From: Tissierella sp. P1
GTDB lineage: Bacteria > Bacillota > Clostridia > Tissierellales > Tissierellaceae
Length of the DNA stretch: 64,000 nt
Assembly: GCF_002266425.1 (NCBI RefSeq)
Contig: NZ_NPMN01000006.1
Span: 107,605 to 171,604 of the forward strand
Direction: 5' to 3'
This document shows, piece after piece, positions 46,358 through 55,863 of this stretch. How positions within the stretch are numbered: position 1 is the stretch's first letter; each line of letters opens with the position of its first letter. Below the pieces are notes generated by a model. The model did no database searches, was not told where the DNA came from, and saw nothing but the letters and a program-made list of their open reading frames with translations. A program made the translations under genes and the position numbers.

Positions 46358-48099
46358 ATAGAACCCTCCTTACTTGAAAGTTGTGATATACATATTTCTT
46401 TATATACTTCACAGTTATTTACAAGTTCTTTATGTGTGCCAAAGCCTACAATATGTCTGTTATCAAATACAATAATTTTATCAGCTTCCTTTATTGTGCT
46501 CACTCTTTGAGAAACAATTAGTACGGTCATATTCTGGCTTATTTGATTAATTGCTTGCCTTAGGGCTGCATCTGTAGCAAAGTCTAATGCACTTGCAGAA
46601 TCATCAAGCATCAAAATATCAGGTTTTGAAACTACAGCACGAGCGATGGTCAAACGCTGTTTTTGACCGCCTGAAAAATTTAATCCACCACGTGATACCT
46701 GTGTGTTATATCCTTCTGGAAGCTTTGAAATAAATTCATCAGCCTGTGCAATTTTAGCTGCTGCTATAATCTCTTCATCTGTGGCATTTTGTTTTCCCCA
46801 GCGAATGTTTTCAGCTATGCTCCCTGTGAACAATACAGCATTTTGAGGCACAATACCAATTTTATTACGTAGCTCATGAAGCTTATAATCTTTAACATTT
46901 ATTCCATCCACAAAAATATTACCTTTTGTCGTATCATAAAATCTAGGTATAAGGTTGATAAATGTAGATTTTCCTGATCCGGTACTGCCTATAAGTCCAA
47001 TGGTCTCGCCACGATTAATAATTATTGAAATATCTTCAAGGACCATATCACCTGTAGTACTATAAGCAAAGGAAACGTTGCTGAATTGAATTGATGGAGC
47101 ATTGTTATTAATAATGCTGCAAAAGTACTTTGCGTTGTCTGGAATAGATGCAGTAACTGCTAGAATCTCATTTATACGGTCGGCAGAAGCAGATGCCTTA
47201 GTAAATATAATTATAAGGTTGGATACTACTATAAGTGCAAGTAGTATTTGAGTAATGTAATTTACAAAGGCAATAATCTCTCCATGGGAAAGCCTTCCTG
47301 TGTTAACATGAAACCCGGAGATCCATAATATGCCTATAATGGTAGCGTTCATTACAAATGATGTCATAGGATTGAGCAATGAAGATATTTTACCAACGGC
47401 AATAGCGGAGTCAGTTAAATCATCATTAGCGGCACAGAAGCGTTGCTTCTCATTTTCAGTTCTGGCAAATGCACGGATTACTCTTACTCCAGAAAGATTT
47501 TCTTGTAATATTAGTGCAATTTTATCAAGCTTTTTTTGATATTTGCGGTAGAGAGGTGAGGATTTACTTATAACAAGGTACAATATAATTGTGAAAATAG
47601 GTGTGGTAACTAAAAAAATTAGTGATAACCTGAAGTCTAGTATCATGGCCATGACAATTGCACCTATACATATAAAAGGTGCACGTATGACTAGACGTAT
47701 TAGCATGGCAACCGCAAGCTGAAGCTGATTTACATCATTTGTAATTCGATTTATTAGGGATGATGTACCAAAAGTATCTATTTCCGCATAAGAAAAAGAA
47801 GACATATGTTTAAAAAGAGTATTTCTTAAACCTGTACCAAAGCCCTGTGAGGCACGCGCCGCATAATATTGGCATATCATGGAGCTGCAAAATCCAAGTA
47901 TTGCCATCAGAAGCATAAGTCCTCCCATTTTAAGTACATAATCTATATTGTGTTTATCAACGCCGTTGTTAATGATGAGCACCATAATTGTGGGCAGTAG
48001 CAACTCAAAGATCGCCTCTAGTAGCTTAAAAGCTGGACCAATTATGCATTCTTTTTTATATGGTCTTAAAAAAACTTTAAGCTTGAACAAATTTATCAT
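46354..48099 (-). CDS. ABC multidrug exporter half, subunit 1
   Basis: A 581-residue ABC half-transporter. The membrane domain takes about residues 1-310, and the ATPase has Walker A GSTGSGKST, signature FSGGQKQRL and Walker B LMLDDSASALD. In that last motif the catalytic Glu is Asp (LDD), marking this as the degenerate-site half of a heterodimeric exporter, as in BmrC/LmrC. The ATG at 48099 directly abuts GGAGG; the TTG three codons on (48090) is better spaced and may be the true start. It is translationally coupled to subunit 2 and divergent from a LysR gene that may control it. Confidence 0.85.
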   Translation of the reverse strand: MINLFKLKVFLRPYKKECIIGPAFKLLEAIFELLLPTIMVLIINNGVDKHNIDYVLKMGGLMLLMAILGFCSSMICQYYAARASQGFGTGLRNTLFKHMSSFSYAEIDTFGTSSLINRITNDVNQLQLAVAMLIRLVIRAPFICIGAIVMAMILDFRLSLIFLVTTPIFTIILYLVISKSSPLYRKYQKKLDKIALILQENLSGVRVIRAFARTENEKQRFCAANDDLTDSAIAVGKISSLLNPMTSFVMNATIIGILWISGFHVNTGRLSHGEIIAFVNYITQILLALIVVSNLIIIFTKASASADRINEILAVTASIPDNAKYFCSIINNNAPSIQFSNVSFAYSTTGDMVLEDISIIINRGETIGLIGSTGSGKSTFINLIPRFYDTTKGNIFVDGINVKDYKLHELRNKIGIVPQNAVLFTGSIAENIRWGKQNATDEEIIAAAKIAQADEFISKLPEGYNTQVSRGGLNFSGGQKQRLTIARAVVSKPDILMLDDSASALDFATDAALRQAINQISQNMTVLIVSQRVSTIKEADKIIVFDNRHIVGFGTHKELVNNCEVYKEICISQLSSKEGSI

Positions 48100-48243
48100 C
48101 CTCCACTTGTAATATAATGGTTAGAAATATATTGCATGTTTTCATATCTCCGGCTATAATTGTATCATACGATTTTCCATATTTAAAATATCTATTCTGT
48201 ATATATAATATATGAAAAAAATATATCTTTCTTGGAGGTTTCT

Positions 48244-49112
48244 ATGGATATAAGACAATTAAAATATTTTTTAGCCATTGCAGAAGAAGGTCAAATAACT
48301 TTAGCGGCTAAAAAACTTCATATGGCACAGCCACCCCTAAGTCAACAACTCAAGCTTTTGGAAGATGAGCTTGGTGTAAAGCTTGTAGAGCGAGGCTCGC
48401 GGAACATACAGCTTACAGATGCAGGGAAGATATTGATGAACAGGGCACACCAAATCTTAGAATTATCGAATTCTGTTGTAAAAGAAATTGAAGATTTCAG
48501 TAAGGGACTAAAGGGAACATTATCAATAGGTACAGTTTCATCATCAGGTGAAACACTTCTAAGCGGAAGGATATCAGAATTTCACAAGGAACATTCTGGT
48601 ATTAAATTTGAAATATATGAGGGGAATACTTTTACACTTATTGATTTGCTAAATAAAGGTATTATTGAAGTAGCATTGCCAGAACACCATTTAATGCTTT
48701 AAACTTTGAGTGCAAATATGCAGATGATGAGCCTATGGTAGCCGCAATACCAAAGGAATATTATTGGAACCCAGATAAGTTTACTATATCAATCAATGAA
48801 CTAGAAAATAAGCCGTTGATTATTTACAGAAGGTTTGAACATCTAATTTATGAAACTTGTATGGAGCATGGATTCGAGCCAGAGATATTCTGTAAAAATG
48901 ACGATGCTCGGACAGCTCTTATGTGGGCAAATGCAGGGTTTGGAATAGCTATTGTACCTAAGTCTGTATTTGAACTTGCTGCTAATAGAAATCTGATTTA
49001 CAAAGAGATAGAAAGTGAAAAGTTGAGAACTCAAATAGCTGCAATATGGGTAAAAGACAGATATATTTCTCCCATTGCATTAAAATTTATAGAAAGCTTT
49101 GGAAGAGTATAG
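48244..49112 (+). CDS. LysR-family regulator (one frameshift)
   Basis: A LysR-type regulator divergent from the ABC exporter. The N-terminal winged HTH reads MDIRQLKYFLAIAEEG with the recognition helix AAKKLHMAQPPLSQQLKLLE, typical of the CatR/CbbR-like group. The effector-binding domain is split: the first part ends in a stop at 48700-48702, while FNALNFECKYADDEPM continues in another frame to 49112. Restoring one G (TTGGCC written TTGCC) gives VALARTPFN and a 289-residue protein of normal length. The start at 48244 follows GGAGG. A likely target is the exporter pair across the 144-bp gap. Confidence 0.8.
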
Positions 49113-49411
49113 GTATAAAATATAAAAGGCCACTCCTAGAAAATTGCTGGGAATTTATATTTTATGAATCTGTTTTTCTTCTTGATACAATATAACTTAA
49201 TTTTTAATATCAGATATAACTTTAAATTTAAAGGATTCACTTTTGGAAGTAAGTTCTTTTTTTATTATAAGTTTCATAAAGAGTTCATTGATAAAAATCG
49301 CTATGTTAAGATGGAAGTTTTAGATAGACTACTTATTTTTTATTTACTAGTTAAAGTAGGCATGTGCCTACAAAAAATAGTTGACAATTTATATATATAG
49401 GTGCAATTGTC

Positions 49412-49585
49412 ATGACTAAAATTCATATATGATATGAGTGGGCAATTGATTACTATAGAGACGGTGATTTGGATAACAGAGAAAAAGCAAAGCTTAGGGA
49501 TACTGAATGGGAAGATTTTATTATTACAACTGATGAACTTTGTAATCTTAAGAGTCATGGAGTTATTTTATCAGATTTAAATTGA
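49412..49585 (+). pseudogene. Short relic with an internal TGA, unrecognised
   Basis: A frame from ATG 49412 reads MTKIHI, a TGA, then YEWAIDYYRDGDLDNREKAK and on to a stop at 49583-49585. The acidic, charged peptide looks like real coding sequence, but I cannot name it. It lies in a long gene-poor stretch (49113-49957) that also has a few other short, undefined frames and nothing else I can support apart from one hairpin. Confidence 0.35.
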
Positions 49586-49816
49586 TTCAGTAGAATACTA
49601 TAGTCTGATGATATATCAAAGAAGTATATTCTTTAAATAATATATTTAGAGAAATTAAAATTAGTAGCATAGGGGAGAGTTAAGACCATATTAAAGCAAG
49701 GATTTACAAAAGGAGAATATCGATATTCACATGAAGACGTTGGAGGTTTTTCATTTATAGAAACCGTCCGAAAATCAAATTAATTTAATTACTGATACTA
49801 AGTAAGATATATTTGT

Positions 49817-49861
49817 AAAAAATTGCAAATCGGTCATAGGACTGTATTTTGCGATTTTTTA
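49817..49861 (+). terminator. Hairpin with T-run before the two-component genes
   Basis: AAAAAATTGCAAA (49817-49829) pairs with TTTTGCGATTTTTT (49847-49860), with the T-run part of the right arm. It insulates the response regulator from upstream transcription. Confidence 0.65.
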
Positions 49862-49957
49862 AGTCATTACTAACTATAGCGATGCTGTTTGAAAAAAGGG
49901 TCAAGGTATTATATAATGACATGAGAATAATGTATATAATAAAAAGGTGATTAAAGA

Positions 49958-50641
49958 ATGTATAATATACTAGTTGCAGATGATAATGCGGAGATATTGG
50001 AAGTACTTGAGATATACTTAAAAGAAGCAGGATATAATGTTTATAAAGCAGAGGATGGTCTACGAGCTATTGATGTACTAAAGCTTCATAAGATACATCT
50101 CATTATTATGGATATTATGATGCCAAATTTAGATGGTATTAAAACCACTTTGCGTATTAGAGAGAGTAACAATATTCCTATTATTTTCTTATCGGCTAAG
50201 ACTGAAGAATATGATAAGATAGAAGGGCTGGAAGTAGGTGGAGATGATTATATAACTAAACCCTTCAGCCCTCCTGAATTATTAGCCAGAGTAAAGGCAC
50301 AGCTTAGAAGATATACAAAATTAAATGCTGGGCCGTTAGATCAAAATCAGATTGATATAAGAGGATTGACAATAAATCAAAGGAATAAGACAGTAGAAGT
50401 TGATGATGAATCAATTAAACTCACACCTACAGAATATAAAATTCTATTATTATTGGCAAAAAACAAGGGAACGGTATTATCCTTGCAAACCATTTATGAA
50501 TCAGTATGGAAACAGCCATTTTTAGATTCAGAAGGCACCGTAATGTTTCATATTAGTAAGCTAAGAGAAAAGATAGAGCTAGACCCTAAAAGACCTATGT
50601 ATTTGAAAGTTGTATGGGGTCATGGATATATGATTGAATGA
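49958..50641 (+). CDS. OmpR/VanR-type response regulator
   Basis: A 227-residue response regulator: receiver domain with phospho-acceptor D52 in LIIMDIMMPNLDG, the acidic pair DD near residue 8, Thr/Ser in FLSAKT and Lys in TKPFSPPEL. The C-terminal winged-helix of the OmpR type includes LTPTEYKILLLL and VVWGHGYMIE at the end. Its stop overlaps the histidine kinase start (ATGA), so the two are coupled. The likely target is the operon starting at 52724, ahead of which an 11-bp-spaced direct repeat sits next to the promoter. Confidence 0.9.
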   Translation: MYNILVADDNAEILEVLEIYLKEAGYNVYKAEDGLRAIDVLKLHKIHLIIMDIMMPNLDGIKTTLRIRESNNIPIIFLSAKTEEYDKIEGLEVGGDDYITKPFSPPELLARVKAQLRRYTKLNAGPLDQNQIDIRGLTINQRNKTVEVDDESIKLTPTEYKILLLLAKNKGTVLSLQTIYESVWKQPFLDSEGTVMFHISKLREKIELDPKRPMYLKVVWGHGYMIE

Positions 50642-52581
50642 GAGGAAAGCCTATGAAAAATAAAAACAATAGGACATATAGAATTATATTTTTTATTTCA
50701 ATCTTACTCATAAGTATAAGTGTAGTATCCTCCATTGGTATATGGAAAAATAGAAGATTTTTCTTTGAAGGATATATTTATAGTAATTATCTGAATAATA
50801 CTGTTAGTGACTATTGTTCCCAAGTATATAGATTTATAACGGGAGATATGTCGGAGGCAGAAGAAGAAGCGTTTCAGGTACGAAATAAAGGAGCATATTA
50901 TTATATTACAGATGATAATACAAAAGAAACCTTTACTAACCTTCCGGAGGATATGAATCATATTGAATTTTCTTCTCAGCCTAATATTTTATCCTTTGAA
51001 TATAGTGATTATCAAAGGACATCCTTAAAAGGTATAGGAGATTCAAAGCTATCGTTTACATTAGATTATAGGAATATTGATTCGAAGCATATTAACTTTT
51101 CAGGCTTCATATTTATCGATAAAAATGATAAAACGACCTCAAGTTTATTTGGTTACGCTATTGATACAGGATTTAAACAGCAAAAAATATTATACTTAGA
51201 GATTAAAATTACTGTAATTTCTCTTTTATTTGGCATTATACTGTACATTGCAGTATATAAGAAAGCAATAGAGAATTTAAATGAAGGAATAAGTGTAATA
51301 CCAATAGATGTAAGATTAGGAAGTCCCATATTGACTTTTATCCTTTTAGTATTTCTATTTAATACCTATTTATATACGATAGGGCTTTTTTCGGCATTGT
51401 TGAGACGTATTATTTTATATTTTACCTTTGTTATATTGACATTCATCATGCTAACGGGTTCCATATTGTTGATAATAAAAGCGGGTGAATATAAAAAGGA
51501 CAATATGAAATTTAGTCAGGAATGGGAAAATAGACTTACAAAAAATATACCTGCATGGATTATAGGATTGATTTTGCAGATTATTTGGTACTTTTTTGTA
51601 CTATCCTTCTTTGGACCGGGGAATACCATATACGATTACATTTCAATGATTAAAACTAAGTGGCCTATAGTGATCGTACATAATTTAATTATTTTGATAT
51701 TTTTTATATTAATTCGTCAAATCATAATAAACAAAAGAATATATACAAGAGAAGTTATAGACATTACACAAAAAATAGCAAAGGGTGATTTGGAGCAAAG
51801 TATTCCAGTTATTAGAAATGATAGCTATGGTAAAATAGCCCAAAGTATTAATGAAATAAAAGAAAGCTATATCCATGCACTTGAGGAGCGAAAAAAGAGT
51901 GAAAGGTTAAAATATGAGCTGGTAACTAATATTTCTCATGATTTAAGAACGCCTCTAACATCTATTATAAACTATATCGAATTAGTTAAGAAAAAAGGAG
52001 TATCAAAGGAAATAGAAAAATATATTCTTAATGCTGATACGAATGCAAAGCGGCTTAACATTTTAATTGAAGATTTATTCGAATTGTCGAGAATAGAAAG
52101 CGGTAACATTCAGTTGGATATTTCGCAGGTTGATATTGTGCTGATGATTAAGCAAATAGGCTACGAATATAAGGAGAAAATGGAGGAAGGGAAACTTGAG
52201 TTAATTATAAAAACTACAAGCAATTCAATCCTATGGTCTTGTGATAGTCTTAAAATGTGGAGGGTATTTGATAATATTATAAGTAATGCAGTCAAATATT
52301 CTTTGCCGAATACAAGGATATATGCAGTATTTACAGAAAATATAGAAGAGCGACAGCTTATTATAAGCATAAAGAATATAGCTTCCTACCAAATGGATTT
52401 TGAAACCGATGAGTTGTTTTTACGGTTTAAAAGAGGAGATAGTTCAAGAAGTACAGAGGGTTCGGGATTAGGTCTTGCCATAGCCAAGAGTATCATAGAG
52501 CTCCATCAGGGCAATATCGACATTGAGACAGAAGGGGATATGTTTAAGGTTATTATTCAGCTAAAGAATATATCTATATAG
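50638..52581 (+). CDS. Sensor histidine kinase
   Basis: A 647-residue membrane histidine kinase. It has one N-terminal span (about 12-32), an extracellular loop of about 150 residues, then about five further spans (about 185-370) and a HAMP-like linker. The HisKA phospho-site is NISHDLRTPLTS; the ATPase N-box is DNIISNAVKYS and the G-box GSGLGLAIAKS. The multi-span domain resembles VanS-like/YvrG-type kinases of Firmicutes. The start could be 50638 (coupled to the regulator) or the ATG at 50653, which has AGGAAAG upstream. A terminator follows. The signal is unknown. Confidence 0.85.
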   Translation: MRGKPMKNKNNRTYRIIFFISILLISISVVSSIGIWKNRRFFFEGYIYSNYLNNTVSDYCSQVYRFITGDMSEAEEEAFQVRNKGAYYYITDDNTKETFTNLPEDMNHIEFSSQPNILSFEYSDYQRTSLKGIGDSKLSFTLDYRNIDSKHINFSGFIFIDKNDKTTSSLFGYAIDTGFKQQKILYLEIKITVISLLFGIILYIAVYKKAIENLNEGISVIPIDVRLGSPILTFILLVFLFNTYLYTIGLFSALLRRIILYFTFVILTFIMLTGSILLIIKAGEYKKDNMKFSQEWENRLTKNIPAWIIGLILQIIWYFFVLSFFGPGNTIYDYISMIKTKWPIVIVHNLIILIFFILIRQIIINKRIYTREVIDITQKIAKGDLEQSIPVIRNDSYGKIAQSINEIKESYIHALEERKKSERLKYELVTNISHDLRTPLTSIINYIELVKKKGVSKEIEKYILNADTNAKRLNILIEDLFELSRIESGNIQLDISQVDIVLMIKQIGYEYKEKMEEGKLELIIKTTSNSILWSCDSLKMWRVFDNIISNAVKYSLPNTRIYAVFTENIEERQLIISIKNIASYQMDFETDELFLRFKRGDSSRSTEGSGLGLAIAKSIIELHQGNIDIETEGDMFKVIIQLKNISI

Positions 52582-52586
52582 AAGAG

Positions 52587-52623
52587 AAAGCGTATTATAG
52601 TCAATCTATATTACGCTTTTTTC
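52587..52623 (+). terminator. Rho-independent terminator after the kinase gene
   Basis: AAAGCGTATTATAG (52587-52600) pairs with CTATATTACGCTTT (52605-52618) across five bases, and Ts follow. Confidence 0.85.
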
Positions 52624-52635
52624 TATGGCTAAAAC

Positions 52636-52683
52636 AATCCTAAGCAAATCCTAAGAAATTTTATCAACTTCTTCTTATATAAT
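52636..52683 (+). promoter_or_regulatory. Promoter with 11-bp direct repeat, probable response-regulator box
   Basis: AATCCTAAG occurs at 52636-52644 and again at 52647-52655, one 11-bp step apart, the spacing used by OmpR-family dimers. A TATAAT -10 lies at 52678-52683, so the second repeat touches the place of a missing -35. This is the layout of a class II activated promoter for the operon at 52724. Confidence 0.6.
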
Positions 52684-52723
52684 CTATATGTAAATAAATC
52701 TAATTAGAAGAGGAGAGGAGATA

Positions 52724-54069
52724 ATGAAAAAAACCTTACTTGCTACTATACTAATTCTAACAATATTAGTTGGATGTACTGGAAATATCCAGAATAGTGA
52801 TGAAGAAACTCTTAACCTGTCAAAACAAAAGGATGAAGAGGAATATATACCCCTAAGATGGAGGGAGAGCTTACGGTTTCAGCTATGTTTGAGCAAGAAT
52901 ATTTAACAATAGCAGCCCAAAAGTTTATGAGCAAGTATCCTGATGTAAATATTATCATAAATTCATATGTGAGGACAGAAGGTGATAATGTTGTCGGTAC
53001 TTCTGAGGAATTTTCCGCAGAGAGCTATAGAAATCAGTTAAATACAAAAATAATGACAGGAAAGGCTGAAGATATTATTCTTACAGGACATCTCCCAATT
53101 CATAAGTATATTAATATAGGTGTATTTGAGGATTTGAGCAATTTATTGAGCCTTACCCCTGAGATTAATTCCGACAATTATTTTATGAATGTGCTAGAAG
53201 CTCCAAAGAATAAAGATGGAAATATATATATGCTGCCACTTATGAGTAGATTTCAAGTTGTTAGCTTTGATAAACATTTGGTAACGGACAGTGGTAAAAA
53301 AATAGAGGATGGCATGACAAAAATCAGCTTTGGAAAAGCCTTAGAATTTGCACAGGAGCTTGTAGATAATACAAGCAGAAAAAATACCTTTTTAATGCTG
53401 GAGTCAGGAGCACATTTATTTAACTATGCTTTCAGGGACTATTTTAATCAGTTTGTTGATATAAACAATAAAAAGGTAAATATCGGAGAAAAGTATATCA
53501 GTTTATTGAATCATGTAAAGGATTTAGAGAATAATGGTTATTTCGCAGCAAAGGGTAGTATAGATTTCTATAATATGGAATACTACTTTGCATTTAACGT
53601 TGACTTTGACACACAGGCTGCTTTCTTCAATTTACTTCCAGATACCTATACTTATGCAATGCCATTGTCTGATGCCAATGGGAATGTTTATGTAAATCCA
53701 AGTAATAGTGTTGGAATCAACAGTAATTCTAAGCATAAAGAATTAGCGTGGGAGTTCATTAAGTTTTTATTATCAGAAGAAGTACAAAGTTTACCGAGCT
53801 TCTATGGACTAGGTGTAAATAAAAAAGGCTTTGATAATTCCGCTGAAAGAATTTTAAAATTATATAACAAAGATGAAAAGGTTAGCAAAGAAGAATATAG
53901 AAATCTTTTAGAAAAATGGGTAATGGAAATTAATGCTTATGATATAAATGACCCCGTCATTAGTGAATTTATCTGGGAAGAGAGCAACAAATTTTTTGAT
54001 GGAGAACAGTCGGCAGAAGAAGCGGCCAGAATACTGCAAGCAAAGATAAGCAAGTATTTAAACGAATAA
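52724..54069 (+). CDS. ABC importer substrate-binding lipoprotein (one frameshift)
   Basis: A type 1 extracellular solute-binding protein of the carbohydrate family. The signal peptide ends in the lipobox LVGC, so the mature protein is lipid-anchored. The frame breaks near 52856: the first frame reads EEEYIPLRWRE, while MEGELTVSAMFEQEYLTIAA continues in the next frame. Restoring one C (CCCCCTAAG) gives about 448 residues. Later features are the ALEFAQELVD helix and NPSNSVGINSNSKHKELAWEFIKFL, typical of these proteins. It is the first gene of an operon with two permeases, an adaptor, a membrane protein and an ATPase. Ligand unknown. Confidence 0.8.
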
Positions 54070-54091
54070 TATTTGGAAGTGAGATGATTAA

Positions 54092-54949
54092 ATGAAAAAG
54101 AATAATAGAATACCAATTATTATGTTGAGCATCAGCTTATTAGGATTTTCATTTTTTTATCTCTTTCCCTTTATTTTCTCTTTAGTTTATGGGCTGACTG
54201 ATAATCCCATAAACATGAAATTTGTAGGTCTTAAAAACTTTATTGATTTATTCCAAAATCAATATTTTCTGCTAGGGCTTAAAAATACGGCTATTTTTAT
54301 GGTAGTCAGTGTACCTCTTAATATGTTGTTATCTTTGTTTATAGCATTGGCTATAAACAAGCTTACAAAATATAGAAATCAGTTTAGCATTGTATTTTTA
54401 ATACCATTAGTTATACCCTCAGCAACTATTGCATTCTTTTGGGAAAATCTTTTTAGTGTAAATGGTTTTGTCAATAAATACTTAAGCACTTTTGGAATGG
54501 ATAAAATAGACTGGTTTCAGAGTAAATACGGTATGCTTGTTATGATATTTATATTTCTATGGAAAAATATAGGCTATAATATGGCTCTTTTTATCAGTGG
54601 ACTAAATAATATTCCGGAAGAGTATTATGAATGTGCTGATATTGAAGGAGCTAATTGGTTTTACAAATTTACAAGGATAACTTTGTTATATTTGATGCCT
54701 ACCATATTTTTGGTATTGATTATGACCTTCGTCAATTCCTTTAAAGTTTTTAAGGAAATATATATTATTACAGGGGAATATCCCCATGAAAGTTTGTATG
54801 TTTTACAGCACTATATGAATAATATGTTTCTGTCACTAAACTATTCAAAGCTTGTTAGTGCTGTATATATCTTGACTATTGTTATTGTATTCTTTGTGGC
54901 TATGGTATTTAAGGCAGAGAATAAATTGGCTGAGGACTTAAGAAGCTAA
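54092..54949 (+). CDS. ABC importer permease, MalF/UgpA type
   Basis: A 285-residue permease with six predicted spans. The cytoplasmic EAA loop, EYYECADIEGANWFYKFTRI (about 182-201), contacts the ATPase and marks it as a carbohydrate-type importer subunit. It lies 22 bp after the lipoprotein gene and 14 bp before the second permease. Confidence 0.85.
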   Translation: MKKNNRIPIIMLSISLLGFSFFYLFPFIFSLVYGLTDNPINMKFVGLKNFIDLFQNQYFLLGLKNTAIFMVVSVPLNMLLSLFIALAINKLTKYRNQFSIVFLIPLVIPSATIAFFWENLFSVNGFVNKYLSTFGMDKIDWFQSKYGMLVMIFIFLWKNIGYNMALFISGLNNIPEEYYECADIEGANWFYKFTRITLLYLMPTIFLVLIMTFVNSFKVFKEIYIITGEYPHESLYVLQHYMNNMFLSLNYSKLVSAVYILTIVIVFFVAMVFKAENKLAEDLRS

Positions 54950-54962
54950 GGAGGTAGCAGCT

Positions 54963-55841
54963 ATGAGTAAACCAACACATTATTCTAAAAGAATTTTTCA
55001 TATATTCCTATTAACTGTATTTTCTATTATGGCAATCATTTATATTCTTCCCTTGGTCATTACCTTTACCAACTCTTTGATGAGTATGAATGAAGTGAGT
55101 AGTCATTATAGTACTATGGGAGATATTTTTCATCCAGAAGGAAAATTTGTTGATATGGCTATAATTCCAGAAAAGATTACACTATCTCAGTATATCCATA
55201 TACTTTTAGAGAATCCTGTTTATCTCAATATGTTTTGGAATTCCGTTAAAATTGCTGTTCCTATTGTGGTGGGACAATTATTTGTATCCTCTATGGCAGC
55301 CTATGCATTTACAATACTTCAATTTAAAGGTAGGGAACTTTTATTTTTTATTTATATTATTGTCATGCTGCTTCCTTTGCAGGTTACCTTAATGCCAAAC
55401 TATATAGTATTTGATTGGTTAAATATGACAGACAATTATCTCGCCATCATTCTGCCTGGTATATTTAATCCCTTTGGAGTATTTCTTCTAAGACAGTTTA
55501 TGAAGATGATACCAAGTGCATATATAGAATCAGCACAAATGGATGGGGCTGGGCATATCAGGATATTCTTCAGTATTGTGTTACCTATGATAAAATCAGG
55601 ACTTGCTTCTGTAGCTATGCTTACCTTTATTGACTATTGGAATGTAGTTGATCAGGCTGTTATTTTTATTAAAGATACTTATGCACAGCCCATGTCATTA
55701 TTCTTAGCCAGAATCAATGAAGGGCAGATGGGGGTATCCTTTGCATCATCATGCTTTTATATTTTTCCAGTATTGATTATATTGTTTTACGGTCAGGAAT
55801 ATTTAAAAGAAGGAATAAATTTATCAGGATTAAAAGGATAA
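54963..55841 (+). CDS. ABC importer permease, MalG/UgpE type
   Basis: A 292-residue permease with six predicted spans and the EAA loop SAYIESAQMDGAGHIRIFFS (about 183-202). It pairs with the upstream MalF-type subunit. AAGGAGG lies before its start. The next gene starts 22 bp downstream and is not an importer component, which is unusual. Confidence 0.85.
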   Translation: MSKPTHYSKRIFHIFLLTVFSIMAIIYILPLVITFTNSLMSMNEVSSHYSTMGDIFHPEGKFVDMAIIPEKITLSQYIHILLENPVYLNMFWNSVKIAVPIVVGQLFVSSMAAYAFTILQFKGRELLFFIYIIVMLLPLQVTLMPNYIVFDWLNMTDNYLAIILPGIFNPFGVFLLRQFMKMIPSAYIESAQMDGAGHIRIFFSIVLPMIKSGLASVAMLTFIDYWNVVDQAVIFIKDTYAQPMSLFLARINEGQMGVSFASSCFYIFPVLIILFYGQEYLKEGINLSGLKG

Positions 55842-55863
55842 CATTGAGAGGTGATTAAAACAT

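Noticed and set aside
49164..49400. A 78-codon frame rich in Phe, Tyr and Lys
   Set aside because: No ribosome site, no recognisable domain and AT-driven composition; likely chance.
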